Positions 18,148-27,718 of a stretch of DNA of 64,000 nucleotides are shown here, piece after piece (positions within the stretch are counted from its first letter, which is position 1; every line of letters starts with the position of its first letter). The stretch comes from Gallionella straubiae (GTDB taxonomy: Bacteria > Pseudomonadota > Gammaproteobacteria > Burkholderiales > Gallionellaceae), in the NCBI RefSeq assembly GCF_051257895.1, contig NZ_CP194331.1, positions 620,001 through 684,000 on the forward strand, read 5' to 3'. A program made the translations under genes and the position numbers. A model generated the notes under the pieces. It was not told the origin of the DNA. It made no database searches and worked only from the letters and a program-made list of their open reading frames with translations.

Positions 18148-19794
18148 TTAGTCGGGCCGGATCTGATTGCGGAAGTGGCCGATCAGTCCGGCGGTCGAGG
18201 CATCATGCGCCGATGTCGCCGCACTGCCCAGCTCGGGCAGGATCTTGCCGGCCAGTTGCTTGCCGAGCTCCACCCCCCATTGGTCGAACGGATTGATGTT
18301 CCACACCACGCTCTGCACGAATACCTTGTGCTCGTAGAGCGCGATCAGCATGCCCAGCGTATGCGGGTCGAGCCGGTCGAAGAGCAGGGTGTTGGTCGGC
18401 CGGTTGCCGGGGAACACCTTGTGTGGCAGCAGGGTTTCCAGTTCCTCGCCTTTCAACCCTTGCGCCTCCAGTTCGGCGCGCACTTCCTCCCCGGTCTTGC
18501 CGAGCATGAGCGCCTCGGTCTGCGCGAAACAGTTTGCGAGCAGGATGGCGTGGTGCTCGCCGAGGGGGTTGTGGCTGTTCAGGGGCGCGAGGAAATCCGC
18601 CGGGATCAGGCGCGTGCCCTGGTGGAGTAGCTGGTAGAAGGCGTGCTGGCCGTTGGTGCCGGGTTCGCCCCACATCACCATGCCGGTGTCGTAATCCACC
18701 GCGTTGCCGTCGCGATCCACGCGCTTGCCGTTGCTTTCCATCTCCAGCTGCTGCAGGTAGGCCGGGAAGCGGTGCAAATACTGGTCGTAGGGGAATACCG
18801 CGTTGGAACACGCATCGAAGAAGTTGCCGTACCAGACGCCGAGCAGTCCCAGCAGTACCGGCATGTTCTGCTCCAGCGGCGCGCTGCGGAAGTGTTCGTC
18901 CATCGCGTAAGCGCCGCCCAGCAGCTCCTCGAAGCGATCCATGCCGATGTACAGCGCGATCGGCAGGCCGATGGCTGACCATAGCGAATAGCGCCCGCCG
19001 ACCCAGTCCCAGAACTCGAAGACATTTTCCGGATTGATGCCGAACTCGGTGGTTGCCTTGAGGTTGGTGGAGACGGCGGCAAAGTGTTTTGCCACGGCGC
19101 GCTCGTCGCCCAGCCTGTTGACCAGCCAGGCGCGCGCCGAGCGCGCGTTGGTCATGGTCTCCTGAGTGGTGAAGGATTTCGAGCTGACGATGAACAGGGT
19201 GGTCTCGGCGTCCAGTTCTTTCAGCGTCTCGGCGAGCTGCGTGCCGTCCACATTGGAGACAAAATGCGCGCGCAGCTTCGGGCTGCCATATGGTCTGAGT
19301 GCCTCGCAGGCCATCAGCGGGCCGAGGTCGGAGCCGCCGATGCCGATGTTGACGATGTCCGTTATCGGCTTGCCGGTGTACCCGCGATGCCCCCCGCTGC
19401 GCACCGCATCGGAAAAGCAGCGCATCAGCCCTAATACACGTTGCACACCCGGCATGACGTCCTTGCCGTCCGCGTAAACCGGATGGCCTGAGCGGTTGCG
19501 CAGCGCGGTATGCAAGGCGGCGCGCCGCTCGGTGGAATTGATCTTCTCGCCGCCGAACATGCATTCGATCGCGGCAGGCAACCCGGCCTGCCCGGCCAGG
19601 GCCACCAGCAAGCTGACAGTTTCCTCAGTGATGCGGTTCTTGGAGTAATCGAGCAGCAGGTCGCCGAACCGCAGCGAAAGTTTGTCGAAGCGCGCCGGGT
19701 CGTCGCGGAACATCTGGCGCATGTGCTGCGCCTCGATGATTGAATGGTGCGCCTTGAGCGCCTGCCAGGTGGGGGATTGCGTGAGCTTCGACAT
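18148..19794 (-). CDS. pgi: Glucose-6-phosphate isomerase
   Basis: 548 aa, normal for the bacterial enzyme. It interconverts glucose-6-phosphate and fructose-6-phosphate, linking gluconeogenesis to glycogen synthesis and to Zwf. Conserved blocks include NIGIGGSDLGPLMA (phosphate binding), VSNVDGTQ, SKSFTTQETM and the C-terminal DQWGVELGKQLA, the PGI signature. It lies 3 nt downstream of glgB on the minus strand and is clearly cotranscribed with it. Confidence 0.97.
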   Translation of the reverse strand: MSKLTQSPTWQALKAHHSIIEAQHMRQMFRDDPARFDKLSLRFGDLLLDYSKNRITEETVSLLVALAGQAGLPAAIECMFGGEKINSTERRAALHTALRNRSGHPVYADGKDVMPGVQRVLGLMRCFSDAVRSGGHRGYTGKPITDIVNIGIGGSDLGPLMACEALRPYGSPKLRAHFVSNVDGTQLAETLKELDAETTLFIVSSKSFTTQETMTNARSARAWLVNRLGDERAVAKHFAAVSTNLKATTEFGINPENVFEFWDWVGGRYSLWSAIGLPIALYIGMDRFEELLGGAYAMDEHFRSAPLEQNMPVLLGLLGVWYGNFFDACSNAVFPYDQYLHRFPAYLQQLEMESNGKRVDRDGNAVDYDTGMVMWGEPGTNGQHAFYQLLHQGTRLIPADFLAPLNSHNPLGEHHAILLANCFAQTEALMLGKTGEEVRAELEAQGLKGEELETLLPHKVFPGNRPTNTLLFDRLDPHTLGMLIALYEHKVFVQSVVWNINPFDQWGVELGKQLAGKILPELGSAATSAHDASTAGLIGHFRNQIRPD

Positions 19795-19797
19795 TGG

Positions 19798-21969
19798 TCA
19801 GGCTTCCGGCACGAGCACGATTCCCCCGAGCGGCGGCAGCACGATCTCGGCGGAGCAGGGCAGGCCCATCCAGGGGACAGCCTCCGCCTGGATCAGGCCG
19901 GCGTTACCGAGGTTGCCGCCGGCGTAATGTTCCGAGTCGCTGTTCAGCGCCTCGCGGTAGCGCGTCTGCGCCGGCAGGCCGATGCGGTAGCGGTTGCGCG
20001 GCACGGGGGTGAGGTTGAGCGCGACGATGGCAACGGAGCCGTCACGCGCGCGCCGCTGGTAGGACAGCACCGACTGCTCGGCGTCGTTGCAATCTACCCA
20101 GGAGAAGCCATCGTGCTGGAAATCCAGGTCGTACAGCGCGGGCAGCCTGCGGTAGAGCTTGTTGAGGTCGTGCATCAGATTCTGCACGCCGCGATGCATT
20201 TCCTCGCCCAACTGCCACCATTCCAGCTCCCAAGCCGATTGCCACTCGCGCCCCTGGGCGATTTCGTTGCCCATGAAGTTGAGTTTTTTGCCCGGTGTGG
20301 TCATCTGGTAGGTCATGAGCAGGCGCAGGTTGGCGAATTTCTGCCAGGCGTCGCCGGGCATCTTGGACAGCAACGAGCCCTTGCCGTGCACGACCTCGTC
20401 GTGCGAGAACGGCAGCACGAAGTTTTCGGTGTAGGCGTAGAGTTGGCCGAAGGTGAGCTGGTTGTGGTGATAGCGGCGATGCACCGGCTCATGGCGGAAA
20501 TAGCTCAGCGTGTCGTTCATCCAGCCCATGTTCCACTTGATCGAAAAGCCCAGCCCGCCAAGGTAGACAGGGCGGGACACGGCAGGCCAAGCGGTGGATT
20601 CCTCGGCAAAGGTCAGTGCGCCGGGGAATTCCTCGTGCACCATGATGTTCATTTCGCGCAGGAAATCCACCGCCTCGAGGTTTTCGCGACCGCCGTATTT
20701 ATTGGGGATCCACTCGCCTTCCTTGCGCGAGTAGTCCAGATAGAGCATCGAGGCGACTGCATCCACGCGCAGGCCGTCGAAGTGGAATTCGGCGAGCCAG
20801 TAATGTGCGCTGGACATCAGGAAGCTCTTCACCTCGTTGCGGCCGTAGTTGAAGACATGCGTGCCCCATTCCTCATGGAAGCCGAGGCGCGGGTCTTCGT
20901 GCTCGTACAGCGCAGTGCCGTCGAAGCATGACAGCGACCAGTCATCCTTGGGGAAGTGCGCCGGCACCCAGTCGAGGATCACGCCGATGCCCGCCTGGTG
21001 GCAACAATCGACGAAATGGCGCAGCTCATCCGGAGAGCCGAAGCGGCTGGTCGGTGCGAAATAGCCGGTGGCCTGATAGCCCCAGGATTCGTCCAGCGGG
21101 TGCTCGGAGATTGGCATCAGTTCGATATGCGTGTAGCCCATGCCCTTGACGTAGGGCACGAGGTCGGCGGCCAGCTCGCTGTAGGTGTAGAAGCGCCCAT
21201 CGGGGTGGCGCTTCCACGAACCGGCATGCACCTCGTAGATGCTGATCGCGCTATGCAGCCAGTCCCACTGCCCGCGCCGCTCCATCCATTCGTTGTCCTG
21301 CCAGCAATGCCGGTTGGGCGGCGCGGCGAGGGCTGCCGTGCCGGGACGCAGTTCGTAGCCCTGCGCGTAGGGATCGGTTTTGGTCAGGAGGTTTCCGGTG
21401 TGGCGGTTGCGTATCTCGTAGCGGTACAGCGCGTGTTGCGGTATCCCGGGGACGAACAGTTCCCACACGCCGCTGGAGCCGAGGGAGCGCATCGGATGCA
21501 CGCGGCCGTCCCAGCTATTGAATTCGCCCACCACGCTGACACGCTCTGCATTCGGTGCCCAGACGGCGAAGCGTACCCCCTCAATGCCATTGATCTCGAT
21601 GCTGTGTGAACCCAGCATCCGGTAGCCCTGACGCAACCTGCCTTCACCGAACAGGTACAGGTCCTGCGGGGAAATATGCGGGGGGAACTGGTAGGGATCG
21701 AAGACTTCATGGGTCGTACTGCCGTAGTGCATGCGCAGGCGGTAGGGGCGGGGCGGTTCGCTGTTGCCGCGCCATTCGAAGACCCCGGCAGGGTGGATGC
21801 GCTTAAACGCGGCCTCGGCGTTGTTCAGCAGTTCGACATCGGTGGCATGCGGTTCATACACCCTGACCACCCACTCCGCACCCTCGCGGTGTAGGCCGAG
21901 CAGGCCGAATGGATCATGGAGACGAGCTTGCAGCAGCGATTCGATCGGCATGTTCACCTGTTCCACCAT
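19798..21969 (-). CDS. glgB: 1,4-alpha-glucan branching enzyme
   Basis: 723 aa, GH13 with an N-terminal CBM48-like domain (HDPFGLLGLH, then FAVWAPNAERVSVVGEFNSWDGR in segments). It introduces alpha-1,6 branches into glycogen. Catalytic residues are visible in GLRVDAVASML (nucleophile Asp), TFAEEST (acid/base Glu) and SHDEVVHGKGS (third Asp). ATG 21951 (MPIESLL) is an alternative start with a slightly better AGGTG upstream. glgB is divergent from glgC across 70 bp, so both arms of glycogen synthesis share one regulatory gap. Confidence 0.96.
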   Translation of the reverse strand: MVEQVNMPIESLLQARLHDPFGLLGLHREGAEWVVRVYEPHATDVELLNNAEAAFKRIHPAGVFEWRGNSEPPRPYRLRMHYGSTTHEVFDPYQFPPHISPQDLYLFGEGRLRQGYRMLGSHSIEINGIEGVRFAVWAPNAERVSVVGEFNSWDGRVHPMRSLGSSGVWELFVPGIPQHALYRYEIRNRHTGNLLTKTDPYAQGYELRPGTAALAAPPNRHCWQDNEWMERRGQWDWLHSAISIYEVHAGSWKRHPDGRFYTYSELAADLVPYVKGMGYTHIELMPISEHPLDESWGYQATGYFAPTSRFGSPDELRHFVDCCHQAGIGVILDWVPAHFPKDDWSLSCFDGTALYEHEDPRLGFHEEWGTHVFNYGRNEVKSFLMSSAHYWLAEFHFDGLRVDAVASMLYLDYSRKEGEWIPNKYGGRENLEAVDFLREMNIMVHEEFPGALTFAEESTAWPAVSRPVYLGGLGFSIKWNMGWMNDTLSYFRHEPVHRRYHHNQLTFGQLYAYTENFVLPFSHDEVVHGKGSLLSKMPGDAWQKFANLRLLMTYQMTTPGKKLNFMGNEIAQGREWQSAWELEWWQLGEEMHRGVQNLMHDLNKLYRRLPALYDLDFQHDGFSWVDCNDAEQSVLSYQRRARDGSVAIVALNLTPVPRNRYRIGLPAQTRYREALNSDSEHYAGGNLGNAGLIQAEAVPWMGLPCSAEIVLPPLGGIVLVPEA

Positions 21970-22039
21970 TGTTCTTGTCTAATGCAACGATTGTAAACGA
22001 TAATGGTGGCGCGGCAACAAGGTAAATAAGGGAGAGCAA

Positions 22040-23365
22040 ATGAAAGCTGAACCGGGTTACCTGCAAAGAAAATACCACCTCGCCACGGGGGAACCGGCAT
22101 CGCGTTTTGTCAGCCGCATCACCAAGAATACCTATGCCATGGTGCTGGCCGGCGGCCGCGGTAGCCGCCTGTATCAACTGACCGACTGGCGCGCCAAGCC
22201 CGCCGTTCCCTTCGGCGGCAAGTTCCGCATCATCGATTTCGTGCTGTCCAACTGCGTGAATTCCGGTATCCGCCGCATCGGTGTCGCGACGCAATACAAG
22301 GCGCACAGCCTGATCCAGCATATCCAGCGCGGCTGGTCCTTCCTGAGCGGCCAATTCGGCGAATCCATCACCCTGCTGCCTGCGCAACAGCGCGTCAGTG
22401 AAGACCACTGGTATCAGGGAACCGCCGATGCGGTGTACCAGAACATCGACATCCTGCGCGAGGCCGATCCTGATTTCGTGCTGCTCCTGGCCGGGGACCA
22501 TGTCTACAAAATGGACTACGGCAAGCTGCTTGCACTGCATGTCGAAAAAAAGGCCGACATGACCGTCGCCTGCCTGGAAGTGCCGGTGGCCGATGCGACC
22601 GCGTTTGGCGTGATGGGCATCGACGAACACTCCCGTGTCGTGAAATTCGACGAAAAACCCGCCCAGCCCGCATGCATTCCTGGCAAGCCGGACAAGGCGC
22701 TGGCCAGCATGGGCATCTATGTGTTCAACGCGAGCTTTCTCTTTGAACAACTGATCCGCGATGCCGATGACCCCCATTCCAGCCACGACTTCGGCAAGGA
22801 TCTGATCCCCTACATGGTGCCGAGATATCGCGTGTTTGCGCAAAGCTTCGGGGAAAGCTGCGTGGGCATGGGTGACGGCATGGGACCCTATTGGCGCGAC
22901 GTGGGCACTATCGATGCCTACTGGGAAGCCAACATGGAGCTGACCAAGGTTATCCCCGACCTGAACATGTATGACCAGGAATGGCCGATCTGGACGCATC
23001 AGGAACAGTTGCCGCCGGCCAAATTCGTGTTCGACGATGAGGACAGGCGCGGCATGGCCATCGACTCGCTGGTTTCCGGCGGGTGCATTATCAGCGGCTC
23101 GACGGTGCGCCGCTCGCTGCTGTTCTCCGATGTGCGTATCGACGGTTATTGCAACATCGAAGACTCGGTGCTGCTGCCCAAGGTGCATGTCGGGCGCCAA
23201 GTTACGCTGAGGCGCGTCATCGTGGACAAAAACTGCAGGATTCCTGAAGGACTGGAAGTAGGAGTCAATCCGGAAGAAGACCGCAAGCGCTTCCATGTCA
23301 GCCCGAACGGCGTGACGCTCATCACCCCGGAAATGCTCGGACAGAAAGTCCACAGCATCCGTTGA
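22040..23365 (+). CDS. glgC: Glucose-1-phosphate adenylyltransferase (ADP-glucose pyrophosphorylase)
   Basis: 441 aa. It makes ADP-glucose, the committed and normally allosterically controlled step of bacterial glycogen synthesis. The N-terminal MVLAGGRGSRLYQLT nucleotidyltransferase loop, KPAVPFGGKFRIIDF substrate motif and LAGDHVYKMDYG are all intact, followed by a left-handed beta-helix domain (SGSTVRRSLLFSDVRI). GGGAG precedes the ATG. It opens a glgC-GH57-malQ run. Confidence 0.97.
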   Translation: MKAEPGYLQRKYHLATGEPASRFVSRITKNTYAMVLAGGRGSRLYQLTDWRAKPAVPFGGKFRIIDFVLSNCVNSGIRRIGVATQYKAHSLIQHIQRGWSFLSGQFGESITLLPAQQRVSEDHWYQGTADAVYQNIDILREADPDFVLLLAGDHVYKMDYGKLLALHVEKKADMTVACLEVPVADATAFGVMGIDEHSRVVKFDEKPAQPACIPGKPDKALASMGIYVFNASFLFEQLIRDADDPHSSHDFGKDLIPYMVPRYRVFAQSFGESCVGMGDGMGPYWRDVGTIDAYWEANMELTKVIPDLNMYDQEWPIWTHQEQLPPAKFVFDDEDRRGMAIDSLVSGGCIISGSTVRRSLLFSDVRIDGYCNIEDSVLLPKVHVGRQVTLRRVIVDKNCRIPEGLEVGVNPEEDRKRFHVSPNGVTLITPEMLGQKVHSIR

Positions 23366-23380
23366 CGCAAAAACATCACC

Positions 23381-25102
23381 ATGAAAAAAGCCGTTGACCT
23401 GGTTTTTCTCTGGCACATGCACCAGCCGGATTACCGCGACTATTCCACTGGCGACTTCGTGCTGCCGTGGACCTACCTGCATGCCATCAAGGATTACACC
23501 GACATGGCCTACCATCTCGAACGGCACCCCAAGGTGCGCGTCGTGGTGAACTTCGTGCCGATACTGCTCGACCAGCTGGAAGACTATGCGGACCAGTTTG
23601 CCTCCGGACAGTTGCGCGATCCCTTGCTGCGCCTGCTGGCGCATGAGGACCTCCATGATCTGGCGCCGGAGCAGCGGCAACTGGTACTCGATGCGTGCTT
23701 CCGCAGCAACCACACCAAGATGATCGCTCCCTATCCGGCCTACAAGCGCCTGTCGGAACTATACAGCCACGTGCAGGAGGGCGGAGAGGTCGTGTCATCC
23801 TATTTGTCCGGGCAGTACATGGCTGACCTGCTGACCTGGTATCACCTGGTGTGGTGCGGCGAGAGCGTGCGCCGCGAGCATGAGCTGGTAGTGCGTTTGA
23901 TGAGCCAGGGCACGGGCTTCAGCTACGAAGACCGAAAACAATTGCTCGAACTCGTCGGCGAGCTGATCAGCGGGGTCATTCCACGCTATCGCAAGCTGGC
24001 CGAAGCAGGGCAGATCGAGTTATCGGCCACGCCGCATTACCACCCGCTGGCGCCGCTGCTGATCGATTTTGCCTGTACCAGGGAGGCCATGCCCGGTGCG
24101 CCATTGCCCCAATCCCCGCATTACCCCAAGGGGCGGTCGCGCGTGACGGCACATGTCCGGCTGGCGAAGCAGAGCCATCACAAACGTTTTGGCGCCGAAC
24201 CGCAGGGAATGTGGCCGGCCGAGGGATCGATTTCCTCGGAAACGCTGGAAGTGCTGGCTGCCGAGGGTTGCCGCTGGGCGGCCAGCGGCGAGAACGTGCT
24301 GGTCAACAGCCTGCGCCAGACACAACATACCGTTCCGGCACGCGCCCAATACCTGTACCGGCCTTACCAGCTGGAAAAAGGCGGCGATGGCCTGCAATGC
24401 TTCTTCCGCGACGACCGCCTGTCCGACTTGATCGGCTTCGAATATTCGCGGTGGCACGGCAAGGACGCCGCGCACCACTTCATCGATCAAGTCGTGGACA
24501 TCGCGCAGCATGCCGCAGCAGGCGAGACACCCGTGGTGAGCGTGATTCTTGATGGTGAAAATGCCTGGGAATATTATCCGTACAACGGCTTCTATTTCAT
24601 TGACGAGCTTTATACGACCCTCGAAACCCATGAACAGATACGCACCACCACCTACAGCGATTACCTCGAAAAACAGGGAAAAGCTCGCCATGCGGCCGAC
24701 TATGCCCAAACACACAGCCTCGGAAATATCGTTGCGGGCAGTTGGGTCTATGGCAATTTCTCGACCTGGATAGGCTCGCCAGACAAAAATCGTGCATGGG
24801 ACTTGCTATGCGTCGCCAAGCAGAGCTTCGACATGGTCATGTCCAGCGGCCGGCTCAGTCCGGCGGAACAGGAAGCGGCCGAGAGGCAGCTTTGTTCCTG
24901 CGAGAGCTCCGACTGGTTCTGGTGGTTTGGCGATTACAATCCCGCACACTCGGTGGCCAGCTTCGACCGCTTGTTCCGCCACAACCTGGCCGAGCTGTAT
25001 CGCCTGCTGAAATTGCCGCCTCCGCTGAATTTATCGGAGCCTATCAGCCAAGGCAGGGGTACTCCCGAGGCGGGGGGCGCAATGCGGCGCGCTTCCGAAT
25101 AG
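23381..25102 (+). CDS. Glycoside hydrolase family 57 alpha-glucan enzyme
   Basis: 573 aa. GH57 members are alpha-amylases, amylopullulanases, branching enzymes or 4-alpha-glucanotransferases. FLWHMHQPDYR at the N terminus is the first GH57 region. GMWPAEGSIS carries the nucleophile Glu in region 3, and FFRDDRLSDLIGFEYS the acid/base Asp. The length and domain content resemble the alpha-amylase-like clade rather than the 1,4-alpha-glucan branching clade, but this cannot be fixed by eye. It begins 16 nt after glgC and precedes malQ, so it probably acts on stored glycogen in the cytoplasm; no signal peptide is visible. Confidence 0.88.
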   Translation: MKKAVDLVFLWHMHQPDYRDYSTGDFVLPWTYLHAIKDYTDMAYHLERHPKVRVVVNFVPILLDQLEDYADQFASGQLRDPLLRLLAHEDLHDLAPEQRQLVLDACFRSNHTKMIAPYPAYKRLSELYSHVQEGGEVVSSYLSGQYMADLLTWYHLVWCGESVRREHELVVRLMSQGTGFSYEDRKQLLELVGELISGVIPRYRKLAEAGQIELSATPHYHPLAPLLIDFACTREAMPGAPLPQSPHYPKGRSRVTAHVRLAKQSHHKRFGAEPQGMWPAEGSISSETLEVLAAEGCRWAASGENVLVNSLRQTQHTVPARAQYLYRPYQLEKGGDGLQCFFRDDRLSDLIGFEYSRWHGKDAAHHFIDQVVDIAQHAAAGETPVVSVILDGENAWEYYPYNGFYFIDELYTTLETHEQIRTTTYSDYLEKQGKARHAADYAQTHSLGNIVAGSWVYGNFSTWIGSPDKNRAWDLLCVAKQSFDMVMSSGRLSPAEQEAAERQLCSCESSDWFWWFGDYNPAHSVASFDRLFRHNLAELYRLLKLPPPLNLSEPISQGRGTPEAGGAMRRASE

Positions 25103-25147
25103 GCGTTGGCTGGTGCCATTTTCCAATAATCTAACCCTGACACGCCT

Positions 25148-26650
25148 ATGCTAAGCATGCGAGCAAGCGGCATATTGCTTCATCCCACGTCGCTTCCCGG
25201 CAGGTTCGGTGCCGGCGACTTGGGGGAAGATGCGTACCGATTTGTCGATTGGCTGAAAAGTGCGGGCCAGACCTACTGGCAGGTTCTCCCACTGGGTGAG
25301 ATCGGCCCCGGCAATTCTCCCTACATGTGCAAATCCGCCTTTGCCGGCAATGTCCTGCTGATCGACCTCGACGAGTTGGCAAAATACGGGTGGCTGGAGC
25401 AGGGGGATCTGAAGCCTCTTCCTGAATTCAGGGCTGACCGGGTTGATTTCGCACTGACGCTCCCCTTCCGCATGGAGCGTTTGCGCCGCGCCGCAAGAAA
25501 ATTCTTTTCATTAAACAATGAAATGCATCATGAATATGAAGAATTTTGTGAGGACGAAAAAGCATGGCTTGATGACTACGCGCTGTTCATGGCAATCGCT
25601 GAACATCGTAATCAGGAATGGAATCTCTGGCCAGCCGACCTGGTTCGCCGCGACGTTCCGGCATTGAGCTGGGCGAGAATAGAGTATGCCGATGAGATTG
25701 GTTTCTGGAAATTCTGCCAATGGCGTTTCGCGCACCAGTGGTCCCGGTTGAAGGAATACGCCAACTCGCACGGTATATGGATTATTGGCGACGTGCCGAT
25801 CTTTGTCGCCTACCAATGCGCCGACGTGTGGGCGCATCAGGAACTATTCAAGCTGGATGAAAACGGGCGCCCCCTGGTAGTTGCCGGGGTACCGCCCGAT
25901 TATTTCAGCGAGACAGGGCAGTTATGGGGTAATCCCGTCTACCGCTGGGAAACCCACGAAGAAACGGGCTTTGCGTGGTGGGTGGCGCGTATGCGGCATG
26001 CGCTGCACCATGCCGATCTCGTGCGTGTCGACCATTTCCGGGGGTTTGCCGCCTACTGGGAGATACCTGCCGATGCGCCCAATGCCATCCACGGAAAATG
26101 GGTACCCGTTCCAGGAGATAAGCTATTGAATGTATTGCAGCAAAGCTTCCCGTATCTGCCCATTATCGCCGAAGACTTGGGAGTGATTACCCTCGATGTA
26201 GTCAAGCTTCGAGACAAATTCGGGCTGCCTGGTATGCGGGTTCTTCATTTCGCCTTTGCGGAGGGTGAAGCCAATCTTTTCCTGCCGCATCACTATATTC
26301 CGAATACTGTTGCCTATACCGGAACCCATGACAACGACACGACCATAGGCTGGTGGAATACGGTATCTGATAATGAAAAAGCCTTTGCGCTACAGTACCT
26401 GAAGAGCGATGGGCACGCCATTCAATGGGACATGATGCAGGCGCTCTCGGCCTCGGTAGCTAACACTGTCATTTTCCCCATGCAGGACGTCCTCGGTTTG
26501 ACCAGCGAACATCGAATGAACTTCCCTGGACATCCGGCGGGGAACTGGGAATGGCGCTTTTCGTGGCTGCAGGTCGGGCAGGAGCATACTCAAAGGCTGT
26601 CCAGAATGTCCGCCGAGCATGAGCGGTTTCCTTATGGCCATCAGCCATAA
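25148..26650 (+). CDS. malQ: 4-alpha-glucanotransferase (amylomaltase)
   Basis: 500 aa, GH77. It transfers maltosyl or longer segments between maltodextrins, recycling short chains left by phosphorylase. The N-terminal RASGILLHPTSLPGRFG is the family opening. Catalytic residues appear in VRVDHFRGFAAYW (Asp), IIAEDLGV (Glu) and YTGTHDNDTT (Asp). ATG 25157 is an alternative start. It is the last chromosomal gene before the dif site, 57 bp downstream of its stop. Confidence 0.95.
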   Translation: MLSMRASGILLHPTSLPGRFGAGDLGEDAYRFVDWLKSAGQTYWQVLPLGEIGPGNSPYMCKSAFAGNVLLIDLDELAKYGWLEQGDLKPLPEFRADRVDFALTLPFRMERLRRAARKFFSLNNEMHHEYEEFCEDEKAWLDDYALFMAIAEHRNQEWNLWPADLVRRDVPALSWARIEYADEIGFWKFCQWRFAHQWSRLKEYANSHGIWIIGDVPIFVAYQCADVWAHQELFKLDENGRPLVVAGVPPDYFSETGQLWGNPVYRWETHEETGFAWWVARMRHALHHADLVRVDHFRGFAAYWEIPADAPNAIHGKWVPVPGDKLLNVLQQSFPYLPIIAEDLGVITLDVVKLRDKFGLPGMRVLHFAFAEGEANLFLPHHYIPNTVAYTGTHDNDTTIGWWNTVSDNEKAFALQYLKSDGHAIQWDMMQALSASVANTVIFPMQDVLGLTSEHRMNFPGHPAGNWEWRFSWLQVGQEHTQRLSRMSAEHERFPYGHQP

Positions 26651-26707
26651 GAGGAGAGAAGCAATTTGCCAACTGATTGAATATCCATTGGAAGCACTCT
26701 ATCCTGT

Positions 26708-26735
26708 ATTTGACATAATATACATTATGCGTATT
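26708..26735 (-). other. dif: XerCD dif site (chromosome dimer resolution)
   Basis: Read on the minus strand this is a XerC arm AATACGCATAA, centre TGTATA and XerD arm TTATGTCAAAT, 24 of 28 positions identical to E. coli dif by my alignment. The XerD arm differs at one base and the centre is exact. A functional dif site marks the replication terminus region. It is also the left boundary of the mobile element that follows. Confidence 0.88.
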
Positions 26736-27044
26736 TCAGAAAGACCGAACCCGGAACGGTTCGCGGTACGGTTTCGCCCAAAAAGCCGGATTTGACAGAA
26801 TCCCGCTTATCCGTCGAGCCGCCCTCCCGTCCAGCCAGTTGGAAAAGTCCGGGTCGTATGTAATACCCGGACAAACTCCGATGGGTCGGACACCAAAACC
26901 AGCCCACAAAATCCCGCAATTCCTTACGGCGCGCGGCTCACCGCATTTCCGACCCCGAAAAACAACTGTTCCGACTTTTGCCGACGATTTCAATGGGTTT
27001 GCGGGGCGTTTTCTGCCGGTTTGTCCATCCTGCCGGAGGCTCCC
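26736..27044. other. Non-coding left end of the IMEX
   Basis: About 309 bp without a convincing gene. It holds a stem-loop just after dif (CGAACC at 26746-26751 with GGTTCG at 26758-26763) and a second hairpin, GTCCGGG 26847-26853 with CCCGGAC 26866-26872 plus an inner TAT/ATA. The promoter of the four-gene operon must be here. The hairpins could also be a single-strand origin or attP-folding structure, which is speculative. Confidence 0.55.
26847..26872. other. Hairpin in IMEX non-coding end
   Basis: Seven-bp GC-rich stem extended by three AT pairs after a 3-nt bulge, loop GTA. It lies 172 bp before the first element gene. It lacks a U-tract, so a role as terminator is unlikely. Confidence 0.45.
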
Positions 27045-27281
27045 ATGAACGCCCCGGAAAAGCTCCCCCAAGCCGAGGCCGAACTGTGCACGATCATCCT
27101 GTCGTGGTCGGATGCCCTGCTGGTCATGGGCAGCTTCCAGCAGGCCTTGAAGCGCACTGAGCGGGACTTCTCCCTGGGCAAGTGCATCGCCGCCGATCTC
27201 GAGAGCGAAACTGCGATCGCCAGCGAACTGCAACGGCAAGTGCTGTTCCGGTTGCCGCCCTCGCAAGGGAGGCAGCCATGA
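27045..27281 (+). CDS. IMEX small protein of unknown function
   Basis: 78 aa. GGAGG at 27035-27039 supports this ATG. The protein is predicted to be helical and slightly acidic in its first half, with ALKRTERDFSLGK and a C-terminal helix EIASELQRQ-like segment; no family is recognised. Its stop overlaps the next start (ATGA), so it is the first gene of the element operon. It may be an element-specific accessory or regulatory protein, but nothing in the sequence shows its role. Confidence 0.7.
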   Translation: MNAPEKLPQAEAELCTIILSWSDALLVMGSFQQALKRTERDFSLGKCIAADLESETAIASELQRQVLFRLPPSQGRQP

Positions 27282-27718
27282 ACGAGTCCAGCGTTACCCT
27301 GCACCAGCAGGCCGGAGCCTTGACGCTGAAAGCCTTTGCGGAGCGCGAAGGCATGACGTTCGGGCAGGTGGTTCGCTACGCGAAAAGCGGCTGGATTCTC
27401 GGCGCACGCAAGGATGCGCGGTCGAAGAAATGGAGCATCTACCCGCCTGCCAAGCTGCTGAAGCACCCCCGGAAGCGGGGCGCGCCGGGGGTTGCCGCCT
27501 CACTCGATTCGCTCCCGTGCGGTTCTGCCGTGGCGGTCGAAGCTGGCGCGAAGTCGGGGCGGTCGAGTCAGTACGCGCCGCCCGTCGAGGCCGAAGGCAT
27601 CCGCCCTCCTGCCGGTCGGGTTTTGGAGGCGGCGAGCGTCTTCACCTCGCCGGAGCGCGCATCGGATTCCATCTGGCAGAAGCTCCAAGCCATGAGCCAG
27701 CACGGGAGGCTGCCATGA
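27278..27718 (+). CDS. IMEX excisionase-like DNA-binding protein
   Basis: 146 aa. Residues about 15-60 (LKAFAEREGMTFGQVVRYAK, then GWILGARKDARSKKWSIYPP) have the helix-turn-helix plus basic wing pattern of excisionase or MerR-like proteins. The remaining part is low-complexity, Ala/Pro/Gly-rich and probably disordered, ending in a short helix. The downstream gene at 28170 shows the same layout, so the element carries two related DNA-binding proteins. Overlapping ATGA junctions join it to both neighbours. A directionality or regulatory role is inferred. Confidence 0.7.
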   Translation: MNESSVTLHQQAGALTLKAFAEREGMTFGQVVRYAKSGWILGARKDARSKKWSIYPPAKLLKHPRKRGAPGVAASLDSLPCGSAVAVEAGAKSGRSSQYAPPVEAEGIRPPAGRVLEAASVFTSPERASDSIWQKLQAMSQHGRLP

